Made by a program: the position numbers and the translations under genes | Assembly: GCA_003184365.1 (NCBI GenBank) | Contig: NKYR01000034.1 | Span: 183,686 to 247,685, forward strand | DNA length: 64,000 nt | From: Evernia prunastri | Taxonomy: Eukaryota > Ascomycota > Lecanoromycetes > Lecanorales > Parmeliaceae | Direction of reading: 5' to 3' | Notes under the pieces: model-generated | The model's database searches: none | The model's input: the letters and a program-made list of their open reading frames with translations, nothing else | Told to the model about the DNA's origin: nothing | Part shown: positions 21,796 through 33,378 of the stretch, piece by piece | How the letters are laid out: each line of letters opens with the position of its first letter | Numbering within the stretch: the stretch's first letter is position 1

Positions 21796-23539
21796 CTAAC
21801 AAATACATTGCCACTCAATGTCCCTAACCCTAAGGCACCCCCTACAGCCCCTGTCCTGAATGGGCCGGCATGTACCGGGACAAGTAGCCTTGCACGTCTC
21901 TATATCATCAAATATACCGCCCTTAGGGCAAGGAAGGGCGAGTTTGTTGCCAGCGATGGACGCCAGCAAGGCTTGCGCTTCGTTTACGGCTTGCATGTTC
22001 TCGAACGGCTTGTTCACCGGTGGCTCAGTCGGATCCACACAGCGGCAGCCTCCAGGAAATCCATCGAGCTGGGGAAGACCGGCGCAGACCCCGCTGGAAT
22101 TAGCTGGTCCAGTTGGTGGGTTTGTGTTCCCGCCACAGTTGCTACAATTGGGTATCTGCGAGGGACACTCGCTTGACCCTGTTTCTTGAGGCATTTGAGT
22201 CGCCACGACGTCGCTGGCGGGTATGACTAGCTGGGTCGGATTGGGTCCTGGTGTCGTGAGTTCGGCGTAGACAGCTAAAAGAAGGAACTTCGAGACGAGG
22301 TTGAGCAGGGTAGAATTCGCAGCCAACGCGGCGACCTGCATGCCGTACGCTATGACCTTCGGTAGCTGCTGCATCAGCCCTGAGATGAGATCTCCAATGA
22401 TGAGGTCGGTGGACATAGTGCTCAGATCGTTCAAGGCGCCGCCAGAATTCACCTGCCCTATGGCCAGTGTGGATATTTCTCCAGCGAGAGTGTAATTGTC
22501 GCAGGTCTGTTGCGATAATGTATTGCAGTTGCCGTACGTTCGCACGTACTCTGAACGATCTCGCAGTCAGTATCTCTCATCAGGGATAGCTCTAGAGTCG
22601 GAAGACATTTCTCGAGACCACAAAGGTATTCCTGGCTCCCACATTACGACTGGAAGTGGATTGGTAGAATTAGAAAAGATCACTCACGATACAATGTGAA
22701 CCCAGGCCCCTCTGGCATTCCGAAAATAAAGTCTCCTTTATTGGAAATTTTGCCGTCAGCTGTAACGGTAGCGATCGTAATTTGACTAATAATATGTCAG
22801 TTTAGTTAGATCAAACGTCCTCGACGGTCAATGGAAGAAGTTTTGCTCACCCATGGTCAACAACTGGGCTCGGGACTGCTGTTATCAAGTTTCCACCTTT
22901 TGTCTGAGTTGCAACGACCACAATGCTTGCCCCTTGAATTGGAGACACCTTCGCAAGGTTGGGGCTAGGCACTCTCACCCTGCTGATTGAGGTCTCATCT
23001 TCCCGTAACAATGCGTATTCTATAGCTAATACCACAACCACGATTGGAATAAGTATAGGCAGGCGTTTTTGAAGGCCGTTTAGAAGGGTCTGCTGGTCAA
23101 CGTTCATGGCGGCCTGCAGACTGGCTTCGCAGTTTGGACTGTCAAGCCCACTGGGACAATTTTCTTGGTAGACTGATTCCAAATTGGCCACAGCGTCTGG
23201 TCCCAGTGCAAGTAATGCATCCCCACTCAGACTGGGGGCATCGGTTATGAGTTCCATCTGTGCGCCTGTCACAGTGACAGAGAGGTTATTTGGCTGTGCG
23301 TGTTTAGTCATATGTTCTCGAATGTGTCTGAGTGAGAAACTAACTAGCGATCCATTGGAATTGGTCATTGGTAAAAGAGTTATCGTCGGTATTGAGGCAT
23401 TGGCCACGCGCGGTGCCAGCGTTAGTCCGCGTGGGTTGGAGTGTCCTGCAGCGTTACACAGTGAAGCCCATAAGATGACAAGCGGCAGGATAAGCATGTT
23501 TATAAGGCGCAAATGGGCACTTTGCGTCGAGTATGCCAT
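21796..23539 (-). CDS. Secreted/membrane protein with one central span, unknown
   Basis: Three exons: 23539-22851, 22785-22688 and 22550-21796, 513 residues. Introns start GTGAGC and GTGAGT and end ATTAG and TTCAG; the second is long (137 nt). The N-terminus has a signal peptide (INMLILPLVILWASLCNAAG). A membrane segment (RLPILIPIVVVVLAIEYALL) lies near residues 160-180. The last 120 residues are Cys-rich (CPSQIPNCSNCGG, GGCRCVDP, CKATCPGTC, GCRGC) and probably disulfide-bonded. N-glycosylation sequons are frequent (NAS, NGS, NLS). A type I surface protein or a secreted protein with an internal hydrophobic core would fit. I do not recognise the family. Confidence 0.68.
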
Positions 23540-25095
23540 GGCACCTTTGTGAAGCTGCAGTATCTATATGTGGAAAGTAGGATAACGAGAAGTACCGAAG
23601 GGAAAGGTATAAAATGGAAATCGTTTGTGCTCAATAGGCAAAGACATACAGCTTGAGAGTATAACTGAGGAAGTTTGATGTCAACCATTCCTTCAGAAGC
23701 TGATGCATCGTGATTTAATATCTCAATACGAAGCTGGCATGTTTAGATCAAGGCTCCCAGTGGTGCAACCCAGCGAGCTGAAAGCCTAACCGTACAAAAT
23801 GAGGCTATACCAACCGTCCATAGGTGTTCATTGGTAATATTTGATTTGTATTAGGTTCAATTCCTCACGGCGCTGGTACGATGGTGTGGCGCTATCTTGT
23901 TTCCAGTAGGCGGTCCAATTTTCAAGACAGTGCATCGGTCCGATTCCACTTCCAGCAAGTCCTTCCTCCATGGTCTCAATAATGGTAGCAGTCAGATCTT
24001 GGTCTGTCAAGGTCCCAGTTCTAAAATACGACTTCATACACCTAGAAGCTTAATAGTCTCATCACTGTTAATGTAGCAGGAGGCAGGCGATGAGGAAAAT
24101 TTTGATCTCCGCAGACACATTGCTACTGAATTAGATATACGCACTCATGATCAAATATTCACTACAAATGTGGCCACCAAAATCGGACCGGTGCACTATT
24201 ATTCGACCGGTCCATAAAGATGATGGACCTAACGATATACTCAAGAGGTCCACTAAACGGTTCAATGGATCGGTCCAAACTATTTGTTGAACGGTCCGTG
24301 GTCAGCCTTGGTTTAGATGAACCTTCTGTGGGTCATGTTGTTCTCAGTCTTGGACAAAATATTGGAGAACAACAAAGTAGGCATGGCCCCTAGTCTGTTG
24401 GCTTGCTCCCAGTGCATAGCTGAAACATGCGGTTCAGGGGCCAAGCTCAAAAGTGTCAAGCGCAGCTTCAATGGCAATGCACAATGAGCGTACCTTTTCC
24501 ACTCTTGACCCCTCTGAAAAGGAGGGGACCGTGCACAACAGGAGATGATGGTCCAATGGTGACTTTGAAAGGGTATACACTGTCAATTTCGTCGCTGTTA
24601 GGATCTGCAAATTCAATAAGTAAGAATGCTTTGGCTGATGGTAAATTTGAAAGAAAGAAGTCGAAGAAAATCTGGAAATCTCTTATAGCATGTTCAACAA
24701 CAATGCAAATTGTTTCATTTCGATAAAAAATCCGGGGTAATGAGGAGGACAAAAACGTGGTAGATCTCTGGGGGCGGGCGAGACCCGCGAGTTTGCCTCG
24801 CTTCCAACACTTCCAACACCCGAATGCCGTGTCTACCTTATTCATTATCAGTACGGATTACGGATGGTAGGCACGTGAGCACAATAACAAGAGAACAACC
24901 CCACCATATTCTACGATCCGTGTTACACATCGCGACTTTTAGTTGAGAATAAGGTAGAAGGCTCGTGTTGTCAATATCAAAGCCGAAACTTTAATCAAGC
25001 CGACTTGAATCGTCCGACATGGGATGATGAGGAGAACGAGATTTGTTTAAATCAAACACCAAAAGCCTGATTTTCGATGGAACAGTCCTATCCCC
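23540..25095. other. Divergent promoter region with CGGTCC cluster
   Basis: 1.56 kb between two divergently transcribed secreted-protein genes. Its main feature is a group of CGGTCC-like motifs at 24184-24298. Short minus-strand frames (for example 23828-24037) are not convincing. Confidence 0.5.
24184..24298. promoter_or_regulatory. Cluster of CGGTCC motifs, possible regulator site
   Basis: CGGTCC occurs at 24208, 24271 and 24292, its reverse complement GGACCG at 24185, and near-copies (GGTCC, CGGTTC, GGACC) lie between, all within about 115 bases of a shared promoter. The site at 24205-24212 is the palindrome GACCGGTC. CGG-containing repeats are typical targets of Zn2Cys6 regulators. The clustering is seen; the function is inferred. 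Confidence 0.35.
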
Positions 25096-26583
25096 ATGGC
25101 TTGGCCCGCTGCTCGCCCGTGGTTGGGTTTTCTTACCATTCTACTCTGCTCGACGTCCGTGACTTCTCTCAAACTCATCTTTGGCCTCGAATCACCTAAG
25201 AATTTTTGGGTCGACCAGAGTTGCATGCAGAAAGGCTTCACCCCAGTAACGGTACAAGAATCGCTGAATCTTGCCTCCCGCGGTGGCAAGCGAGTGCTCA
25301 ACACCCAAGACGACTACCAGGGGTGGGTGTTTCAATTACTCTTCAAGCAGGAGAGAGATTTCAGGATATTTGATGATGATGAGACGCAGGCCTGGGACGT
25401 AGTCGGTAAGAAGGTGTCTGTTTTATCTCTTGGGATGTAGTAAAAAGTTCTGAATCACCTCGAGAAATTGGTAGCTGGATTGGGGCGATGAACTACGAGA
25501 CCAATAGGGATGTTGCACAGGTCCGGATTTACTGCGGTGAGTGGGATTTTTCCATCACTACCCTCTTGTTGTTAGAGAAGGAGTCAAATTTCGGGGAAAT
25601 GCTTGCAAATGGGGAGGGTTGTTCCCCTTACAGCCAGGACTGCACACTGACGGAAAATATCTCAACAGACAATGACGCGAGATGGACGCCAGTACCAGAT
25701 GATCCAGTCGCGATCAGACGTGGCGTGACGCCCAATTCGGAACGGACAGATGGCGACGACCGAGAGTACGAGGATAAGGTCAACTTCATGCGGAGGGATA
25801 CGGGGAATCTGGGGTGCCGGGAAGATGATGTCCTAGGAGTGACGTACGATACACCCAGCGCGGATCCAGCGGCCCCAACGAACTTTCGCCAAACCATCAC
25901 GGTATGTCTGCAGTGAAGATTGGAAGAAAATGTCCATACGTGCGCACGATTGCTAAGCCAAAGCTTATCTACCTACCTTTAGATATGCGATCTCGCTTTC
26001 ACGTCTCAGATCAAAAAACTCGCTGATATACCTCTTCGGGAGTGGAGATTCATGGAGATGGATCCTTTGAGACTCGTGCCTACAAGTGTTCTCGTGTATC
26101 AAGTAAGTCATCCTTGACGAGTAAAACATATAAAATTCCCTCCTACCATTCTAACTTGACAATCTAGCTTTTCAATCTAGAACCTTTTTGGAGTAAGTTC
26201 CTCTTTACTCTCATTTGAGTCGTCCTCTAATGTACACACCGTGCACATGTTCCTCACCACAAGGCTGACACTCCTTTTCAACCGTAGTCGCGCGCAACTT
26301 ACGCCGCAGCGATGACGTGATTGACAATTGGCAGTACATGCTCGGCCTGGAAAGCGATCTTCTCATCGATAAGCCAGGGCCATTCACATGGAATGCCATC
26401 CTCGCATACGCGGCGGACCTGGGATGGGGATTGCAACGGAGTCTGACACCCGCACAGTACAGTGCGGGTCAGGATCTGTTCCGGTACACGACGGCGCTGA
26501 AGAATGTGCCATATACGCGGGGTGGACCTATAACACTGCCGGACTGGATGACGTTACCGACTATTGTTTGGGAAGCGCAGTAG
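25096..26583 (+). CDS. Secreted fungal protein of unknown function (6 exons)
   Basis: Exons: 25096 to about 25415, 25475-25536, 25669-25901, 25983-26102, 26168-26192 and 26288-26583. A signal peptide opens the protein (WLGFLTILLCSTSVTSL). Conserved-looking pieces are CMQKGFTPVTVQESLNLA, VRIYCDNDARW (restored only after splicing), ITICDLAF and TSVLVYQLFNLEPFW. The layout resembles a family of secreted ascomycete proteins sometimes annotated as peptidase-like, but I see no HExxH motif. The first intron is unclear: the strong donor GTAAGA at 25406 is out of phase with the acceptor at 25474, so a weak donor (GTCTGT, 25416) is needed, or the gene is damaged there. All other junctions are canonical and in phase. 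Confidence 0.7.
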
Positions 26584-28150
26584 CCTAGACAGAACACAAG
26601 TGACTCCATCGAGCCACTCCTCGTTGCTGCTAGTCGATGCCTATACTTCACCATAGATGGGTTCGAAAGCTCAATGCCAGTTGCGGACTCTCTTCGCAAG
26701 ACCCTTGTATCAAGCGTTAGCTGCTCAATCTATTCTACAAAACTTCAAGCTCATATTTGCAAGAATCAGTGTTTATGCTCGGCCACATCGCGTCGTCGCT
26801 CACCAGACCCAGATGCCAGCAGCCAGCAAGTCCTATATCATTGGTTCCAACGCCCCCACCCTCATCAAGCGAGTCTTGAAGCCCAAAACCGTTCTATAGG
26901 TGAGTATTGGTGATGAAGGCCTTGAACAACAAAGGTCCAAAAACAAAACAAAAAGGATACTAGCCCATTTAGCCAGTATGCGCACTCGAAGAATTCAGTC
27001 AAATGAAGCAGGCGCTAACGCTGCGGTTTTTGTTATTATTGTTAGCTTTAGGTCAGTGCGTGAAGAGGCAAGATGTGCGGTCTCTGTGCGGCACAAGCCA
27101 CGATCCCGCGTGATCCAACATTCGATTACACAACTCGCTATGTGCAAAGAAGACCAAATTGTACCCCTCTGCTTCTCCTTCATTCAAAGTCTGCCCGAGG
27201 TGTTTGGCGCCTCAAGAGCATACCAACCTGTTTTGCTGCAAGCCGTAGAATGCATAAACGTAAGGATGAGGTGCTCTGGTAACGGACTTCAAGGGTGTCG
27301 GTCCCAGTCCTATAGTGCCAATCTGAAAGTGAGAATTGCCTTTTCAATCTTCCAGCCGACATGTTCAGAAGAGCTGGCTCTTCCCTCTGCTCCGCATAGT
27401 GGGGACGTCGAGGGTTGCACCGCAATATATCAAAGGTTAGAAGATCTCTAGAGCTCCTTACAATCACGGCAGTGAAACGAAATTGTGGCTAAGATCTGGG
27501 CTGCAATGAGAATAAATACCGATTCGGTGAATTATGGAGTCGTTATTGTTAGCACAGAAAGAGAAGAGGAGATTTTTTTTTAAGTCATGTAATACTACCG
27601 TTAGGCCAGACGGATTGCCATTCCAACTTATCCCGCCCACCCAACACCAACCCTACCGGCCACCCAACGAACTCGGCGCCAGCGCAATGCCCGAGCGGAA
27701 AGTAGCTCAGATGTATCAGACATACACATACAGGAAGCAAGATCAACAGCGAGATTCGGAGGAATGACATCTATGGGAGGAAGTCTTTACAGTGTACGAG
27801 ATGACGGGGAAGCACGGTGTCTTGCCAAACAACGATTTGAAGACAAAGTAGGCTTGCAAAATTTTGGAACGTTCGCCTTGTCTTGATCTAAGGGCAGGTC
27901 GCTAGAGCATTTTGAGAGGTTCATAGTAAGTGTGAACGGGTTTTCTGAGAAATCAAGAGTCATCAATATCTTATTGGCAGGATCATTTGTAGCCAGTGAT
28001 TAGAGTGGATGAATCCAAACTTGCACCACGAAAGAGCACCGAAGGATTCGATCCCAAACATCATCTACTACCTCTCACGCCGACTATATTCCCAAGCAGA
28101 AAACCCAGCAAAGAAACTTCTTCCGCAAACTCGATCCTCCAAAATCTCCC
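26584..28150. other. Intergenic region, no gene seen
   Basis: 1.57 kb between convergent genes. Several frames of 60-180 codons (for example 26900-27451) have no recognisable feature and unconvincing composition. No repeats stand out. Confidence 0.45.
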
Positions 28151-29308
28151 CTACTCCTGTCCAACATAACTCTTCCTCGCCCCATTCCGCACCGGTCTCT
28201 CCCGCATGCTCTCGCCAACCTCATATCCCTGAACCTCGGCGAATTCCTTCGTATCCGCAACCTCCTCCAAGAGCTTCTGCACCCTGCGATTAGTAGCCTT
28301 GGCCTTGACTTTCTCATTGCGACGACGCCACAACTTGACCTGCTGATCGCGACGAGAAGACTGCGCCTGTTGCTCGTAGCGCCAGTTGAAGCTATCGCTT
28401 GGAGAGGAGGTAATGGTTTGAGTGTCGAGGGTACTTTCATCCCTGCTCCAAGCCGAACTGTCAGGATCGATCACGGACTCGTCACCAGAGTTCTCATTGT
28501 TCGCAAAAGCAGGCAACGAGATCCCCTGAGCACCTTTGCTTCGCTTAAAAGCTGGTTCAAGGTTCAATCGGATGGTCTTCTGTGCACGTTTTCCATACGA
28601 AACAGTTTCACTTGCTGCGTAGGCGTCAGTGACTGGAGAGACTGGGTAATTCGTACCGTTCGACAGCGATTGCACTTGAGCCATCTCTCTTATGCTTTGT
28701 ATGGGCACAGAAGGGTCCACTGCAGGAACTCCATTGGTCGTTCGAGGTGTCTGCGGCAGATCAGGACGAGTATCGTGATGAGTAGGTACAGACTGCATAG
28801 GGAAGATGGACGACTGCTCCGGGAGAAGGTACAGTACCGGTGGTGGATTTGGATCGAGAGACAGTCGAGGAATCTGCGAAACACATACCCTGTTAAGGTT
28901 TTGCTGAAGTTCAGCATCAAGGGGCACCCACCTCGAAGGAGAGTGCGGTATCTCCAAAGCAGCGAGATCGATAATGTCAGTGATGTCGGACTCTTCTGGA
29001 TTTGTGATAGCAACAAGATCCTCCGGAGCTACTTGATTAGTGTGAAGTCCATTGCGCAATGCGTCGCTATCACTGGGAACCTGAACGATCCCGGCATCTT
29101 CTTTGTCAACACAATCATTAAAACCAACATAAGGCTCATCAAGCCTCATACTCTGTAGACGCTCCGAGACCGAGTCTGGCGACTTCGAGCCAGAGATCGT
29201 TTGAGGAGTATCGATGTCGAAGTCGAATTCGAAACTGACAAAATTAGACATCCAGAGGGGCTTCTCAAGCACCTGAGCTGAGCTCTTGCGGTTCATTGAA
29301 TCTGCCAT
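28151..29308 (-). CDS. Disordered protein of unknown function
   Basis: Single exon, 385 residues, ATG at 29308. The N-terminal part is acidic (FEFDFDIDTP), the middle is Pro/Ser-rich, and the C-terminal 70 residues are strongly basic and helical (WRRRNEKVKAKATNRRVQKL), which could bind DNA or RNA. A KRAQKTIRLNLEPAFKR stretch may be a bipartite nuclear signal. No known domain is visible. A nuclear regulatory or chromatin-associated protein would fit, but this is inference from composition only. Confidence 0.65.
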   Translation of the reverse strand: MADSMNRKSSAQVLEKPLWMSNFVSFEFDFDIDTPQTISGSKSPDSVSERLQSMRLDEPYVGFNDCVDKEDAGIVQVPSDSDALRNGLHTNQVAPEDLVAITNPEESDITDIIDLAALEIPHSPSRWVPLDAELQQNLNRVCVSQIPRLSLDPNPPPVLYLLPEQSSIFPMQSVPTHHDTRPDLPQTPRTTNGVPAVDPSVPIQSIREMAQVQSLSNGTNYPVSPVTDAYAASETVSYGKRAQKTIRLNLEPAFKRSKGAQGISLPAFANNENSGDESVIDPDSSAWSRDESTLDTQTITSSPSDSFNWRYEQQAQSSRRDQQVKLWRRRNEKVKAKATNRRVQKLLEEVADTKEFAEVQGYEVGESMRERPVRNGARKSYVGQE

Positions 29309-29988
29309 GGTTGCGTGGGTTGAATTTGCTTGAGCAAGTTGGTATGATGAAGTTGGCTGATGATGTTGGTGTAGACTGCGAGGATTTCAGATCCTTGTAT
29401 ATTGTATAGCTGATGGGTGGAAGGCAAAGAAGACTTGCGGTTCGGATGTTGGGCTACTAGCACTACATGTAGACCTGGAAAAAAGAATTATGAAAGGCCA
29501 TTTTCACTGCTTTGAACACTGGGTTTTCTTTGTGGATGTCTGTGGTAAGCATATGAATGGCTATTGTCACGATTGAGATATTGGTGTCTCTTTATTATTT
29601 GAAAAGCCCAAGAATAATGACGCGGAATCAATGGAAGTCCGGGGCAATGCTTTGTTGTAGAACATTGGAACTTGAAAAGAACTGAAGGCTTTGAAACAAA
29701 CATAGAGTGACTTGGTATGGATACCAAGCTCTTTTCAACAACGTCAGATTAGATCCACAAGCGGTACAAACGTTCCACTGCATCCTTACTAATGATACTG
29801 TTGCTACTTCAATTGCAGCATCCCATGTGCATTTCACAAAAGAATCATGTAATGACTCGGTACCGCTCCAGTCTTGCCAGTGGACTTTTTCGCCATCTGC
29901 CATCTTCTTTTCACATCTGACACTTCTAAGATCTCGTTCTTCTCGAAGCTGATCCTGTTGGTGAGGTAAGCATTGGCAGTGGTTGAGC
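29309..29988. other. Intergenic region, no gene seen
   Basis: 680 bases: promoter of the 28151-29308 gene and 3' flank of the next minus-strand gene. Frames around 29488-29952 do not look coding. Confidence 0.45.
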
Positions 29989-31224
29989 TTACTGCCCTAG
30001 CGGTATGAATGCGCTGCTGGGCAGCGCTGGCAGAGGCTTATTCCAAAGCATGGCCTGCGTATCTGATGATGGTGGACGCTTATTCACAATAATGGCCTGC
30101 GTATTTAGTGCTGGTCCAACGTTTCTGTGCGTAACTCCCGGAATATACGCAATACTGATGACATTGGACATCTCGGTCATGACGGTGGAGGCATTCGAGC
30201 CTACAGATGGTGTCGAGCTTCTGGCATCCTTGTGCATGAGGACTCGGTTCCAGAGGCTTTCGGTTGCCTCAGTTTCTGCGGCCTCCTTGTCGAAGTTGAA
30301 CTCTGAGCATTGCCCTCCAGCTAGCTCCCCAACGTCCACATCCCGATGGACTAGACGACGAAGGTCCGAAGACATTGTTGTATCCTTCGAGTGTAGATGA
30401 TCTTCAATGATCATTGAGATCCTAGAGAAGTCAACTAGCATCTCTGGGGCCATATCAAATCGTCCTTCACGTGGATCCAGAATCAGTTGGTAGTACGACT
30501 GATGGCCATACAAGCTTATGATGGACTCTGCCATTGACCGCGCAGACACAGCTGTATCCGTGGTCATGATAGACATTCGATCGACGGCCAGGTTACTCTG
30601 ACTATCCCCTGGGATCGTCATCTGCTCCTCTAAATTTTCTAGGCGTTTGACGCAGGTCTCACTCTGCAGTGTGAGCATCTTGATTTGCTGAGCATTTCCT
30701 TGCGTGCCCGGATGGGCTTCGAGCCTTAAATAAGCTGATTTTAGCTTGCCAGGTTTGACTAAAGGGACTTGGAAAGATTACCTGTCTGAGCTATGGATAC
30801 ATTGCATAGTCATCATGAGCAGCATGTTGGTCTTCATGCTCTCCAATCTCGCACGTAGGTAGTCCAGCTCGGCCGCCTCAAAGACCCATTTCGTTTTGCC
30901 GCGCAATGTCAGATTTCGCATCGAGCCTTGCCGACTGTAGAGCGTATCCTTGTAGACGTCCAACTCCGAGAAGAACTCGCTGCACTGGTTGACGATTGTC
31001 ACCAGTACCGAGTAAACCTCGATGTCGCGTTCGAGATGATCTCTGCCTAGGAGACGGTACATTTGATCCAAGATGTTGCCCAGGATAGCGACTTCGTGTC
31101 CGAACGATTCGATCTGGTTTTTGGCATCCTTGTACTTCCCCGCGATGTCAATTACTGCTTTCGATAGCTGGGCAGCTGTCGTAATGAGCCCGACGATAGC
31201 GGAAGCTTCACCAACACCTGTCAT
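29989..31224 (-). CDS. Solo fungal STAND N-terminal domain protein
   Basis: Two exons: 31224-30782 and 30724-29989, 392 residues. The intron starts GTAATC, has a GCTAAAA-type branch region and ends TTTAAG. Residues 1-145 match the helical N-terminal domain found on many fungal NLR/STAND proteins (opening GVGEASAIVGLITTAAQLSK, then KYKDAKNQIESFGHEVAILG). In most relatives this precedes NACHT or NB-ARC plus repeats; here the second half has no P-loop and no ankyrin, WD or TPR repeats, only a disordered region with ETCVKRLENLEEQ and a Pro-rich end (PLPALPSSAF). It is a stand-alone effector-like module, or a gene whose NACHT part was lost. Such domains act in allorecognition and cell death. Confidence 0.75.
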
Positions 31225-31603
31225 GATGTTGATGATCGGCGGAAAGGGAAAAAATCAAAGAGAGCTCCTCTACCACTCCATGAGGCACCTATGGCTAGAG
31301 CCGCAGCCTTGTCGAGCTTGCGGCGGCCTCCTATGTCGCGGGGAGCTATGTTGTAGACTTAGTTGCAGGCGGCGTAGCCTCGGAGCCGTCCTTCCCGTGT
31401 TCACAAATCAGTGCTCCACCCGATCTTTCCTCGGCTCTTTGTGATCATCCTTTGAGCCCTGACACGAGAGATAAACAGTCCCGTATCTAGAATTAGCCGA
31501 CTGTTAGAGTACGCACCACGGATTGTGACGTATAGCGTGATGTAGCCTTGAAAAGGTCCTTTTGACGCGGTTCGATGTAAGGTTACATCGGTCGATACGA
31601 AGG

Positions 31604-31637
<34 letters not shown>

Positions 31638-32430
31638 CAATAGCTTCTCAGGCACCTGTTCACAAAGTGATATCAACGGTCCCGATCCAAACACCCATGT
31701 ACTCAGCGGCTTTCGAACTTGTTCGAAGAATAGATCGCGTCCCGTGGACTTGCCGGGGCGTGTATCACTATCGGCAATTCACGCTCCGCTTGTCCCTGCT
31801 TCAGGATGCCAGGGACCCCGTTACAGGTGTAGACAACAGAACGCAACATTGAACGCACAGCCTTTGCAAACCAGGCCGATTACATTTACAACACAATATA
31901 TATATATTCAGAAGCCGTCGGCTGTTTGTCGACATTCAAGTTGCCCTGCGCAGCCATAGAGATACTCCGTATTCATCACCACTCAACCACGCACCAGGAC
32001 AAAGCGGTAGGTACTCCCTCTCGATGATAGTATGGTCCCAAAAGCATCCCTCGCAGATTTTCTGAACCAACGATTCGATTCACAGTGGCCACGATGCTAT
32101 GAGACTGACGGCTCGCTAGCAGTGCCTTGCTAGTGGTTGCTCAACGGTTTTTGGGCGGGAGGAAGCCAAGCGAGAGATCACATGTGAGACTGGGCCTAAC
32201 ACACTGATATATTTGCTGGCAAAACACGACGTCGTCCGAGAGGTCTTTGGTGAATCTGGATTACGGACGGATAGCTCTGGAGGATATTTTAGTTGCGCCA
32301 GCGCACTTCGTCCACGAGCATATGAGCCTCCAAAAATAAGATCGGGTTACATCAAGAAAAGCCCCGAAGACCGGTTACAAGATCATAAGATACACGAACC
32401 CCCTTCCCCATCTTCCACCATTCCCCTCCT
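31225..32430. other. Intergenic region with GA microsatellite
   Basis: 1.2 kb upstream of the STAND-domain gene and downstream of the methyltransferase gene. It contains (GA)n at 31606-31633. The short frames are repeat-derived or non-coding. Confidence 0.45.
31606..31633. repeat. (GA)n microsatellite
   Basis: About 14 perfect GA units. Confidence 0.9.
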
Positions 32431-33378
32431 TCACCCCGGCTTCCTCCCGACCGTAACCCAGAAATTCTTCCTCACACCCTCCGCCCCCTCCAACGTCTCC
32501 CCCACATCCGCCTGTAACCCCTTCACCCCCTCCTCGCTCCACCCCATCCCACTGACCATATTCGGCAGAATAGCCCGATACAGCCTCGGCTGCTCCTCCT
32601 TGAAAAAAGCCCCGATACCCCGATACTCCTCCCTGCCCTGATCCGCCAACCACTCCCCGTGCGGCCAGGCATACGTCTCCGTCCGCACCTGCTCGAACCC
32701 GGCCTCGAGCATCCAGCCCCTCGCCTCCCGCGCGCAGTCCAGATCGAGCCCCTTGGCCGCCGCACCTTGCCGGTACGCCTGGGCCCACGCCCAGCCGTTG
32801 CTGACGGCGGCGCCGGTGGCGTCGTCGTAGTAGGGGAATTCCGACTCTTGGATCTCGAGGTAGCCGGCGGGTTTGAGCAGGGCGTGGCAGGTGCGGATGT
32901 AGTGGGGCCAGGCAGTCATGCCGGAGATCAGGAGGCGGCTGAAGATGAAATCCACGCTGCCGGGTGTGATGCCGTGCTGGTTTCCGGCGCCGAGGAGGTC
33001 GTGGTAGTCCCCCTGGATGAAGGTTACGTTATCGGGGTGCTGTTCGGCCGGGTCCGGAGGGATAGGGGCGAGGTCCAGGCCGTAGATGTGGGCGGAGGGG
33101 AACGTGCGGCCGAGGTGGTAGGTGACGGCGCCGGTGCCGCAGCCGACGTCGAGAATACGGGACGGGTTTTCGATGGGCGAGTGGAAGACTGTGCCCAGCA
33201 TGATTTCTTGGAGGAAGTCATGTTGGCGGTTGAGGCGCTGTTTTTCGGTTGCACTGGGGATTGATGATTAGCTGCTGTGTGTGAATAGCTAGGAAGGTTG
33301 TGAGGGGAGGAGATACCTGGGAGGTATTTGGTATGAGTTTTTGGGACGTCTTTTCTCGTCGCTGCTCGCTGAGGACAT
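32431..33378 (-). CDS. LaeA-like SAM-dependent methyltransferase
   Basis: Two exons: 33378-33317 and 33253-32431, 294 residues. The split Ser codon joins a short N-terminus (MSSASSDEKRRPKNSYQIPP) to the methyltransferase core. Motif I, ILDVGCGTG, is at residues 54-62, then IYGLDLAP (motif II), the DFIFSRLLISGM region, and LLKPAGYLEIQE (post-III). This belongs to the fungal class I methyltransferases related to LaeA/UmtA, which modify secondary metabolites or regulators. The neighbouring minus-strand relic of a P450 (33655-33835) suggests an old metabolite locus. Substrate unknown. High GC within the coding part matches several neighbours. Confidence 0.87.
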
